Below, piece by piece: positions 7,170-7,214 of a stretch of DNA of 7,214 nt (its first letter is position 1; every line of letters begins with the position of its first letter). The translations under genes were made by a program, and so were the position numbers. Below the pieces are notes generated by a model that saw only the letters and a program-made list of their open reading frames with translations, made no database searches and was not told where the DNA came from. This DNA comes from Cytophagaceae bacterium (GTDB taxonomy: Bacteria; Bacteroidota; Bacteroidia; Cytophagales; Spirosomataceae): assembly GCA_947471105.1 (NCBI GenBank), contig CANIYB010000120.1, positions 1-7,214 on the forward strand. Reading direction: 5' to 3'.

Positions 7170-7214
7170 TTAAAAGTTTACACTTAATCCAAAAGTGACA
7201 GACTTAGAAGGTAA
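7170..7214 (-). CDS. susC: SusC/RagA-type TonB-dependent transporter, C-terminal fragment
   Basis: Only the last 14 codons and the stop are inside the window. They read LPSKSVTFGLSVNF and then TAA. This is the typical final beta-strand of a SusC-type barrel: a P-K-(S/T)-V-T-x-G-L-S motif ending in Phe, closely matching the end of the complete SusC here (IPKTVTVGLSLAF). The position, 28 bp before a susD start, repeats the layout of the left-hand pair and supports the call. Almost all of the gene lies beyond the right edge, so nothing can be said of its plug, domain content or ligand. Confidence 0.85.
   Translation of the reverse strand, partial: LPSKSVTFGLSVNF

Overview
This AT-rich window looks like the chromosome of a Bacteroidota bacterium. 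The evidence is two SusC/SusD-type outer-membrane uptake pairs, lipoprotein signals of Bacteroidota type, A-rich translation starts without Shine-Dalgarno sequences, and a candidate promoter with the Bacteroidota -7 element (TAnnTTTG). The protein style resembles Chitinophagaceae-like environmental members. That last step is an impression from family resemblance, not a computed placement.

All supported genes lie on the minus strand, so transcription runs from right to left. At the right edge (7170-7214) are the last 14 codons of a SusC-type TonB-dependent receptor. A 28-bp gap separates it from a complete SusD-type lipoprotein gene (5657-7141), which ends at an intrinsic terminator (5596-5632). 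A 226-bp intergenic region (5431-5656) holds that terminator, a candidate promoter and a leader of about 110 nt. A second pair follows: complete susC (2437-5430), a 28-bp gap, complete susD (1008-2408), then a strong palindromic terminator (956-989). The left end has a gene for a secreted protein of unknown function (226-891). Thirty bp further on is the N-terminus of a lipoprotein with the opening motif of PQQ-dependent (quinoprotein) dehydrogenases (1-195), cut by the window edge.

Each SusC/SusD pair should form one outer-membrane importer: SusD is the surface ligand-binding lid and SusC the TonB-driven barrel. The two SusD proteins are clearly related along their length, so the locus looks like a tandem, diverged duplication of a susCD cassette, each copy with its own terminator. 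No SusE/F protein, glycoside hydrolase, peptidase, ECF sigma/anti-sigma pair or hybrid two-component regulator lies in the window, so the ligand cannot be named. The two left-hand genes look like a separate transcription unit. I found no mobile element, CRISPR array, tRNA or rRNA, and no clear sign of an undescribed system.
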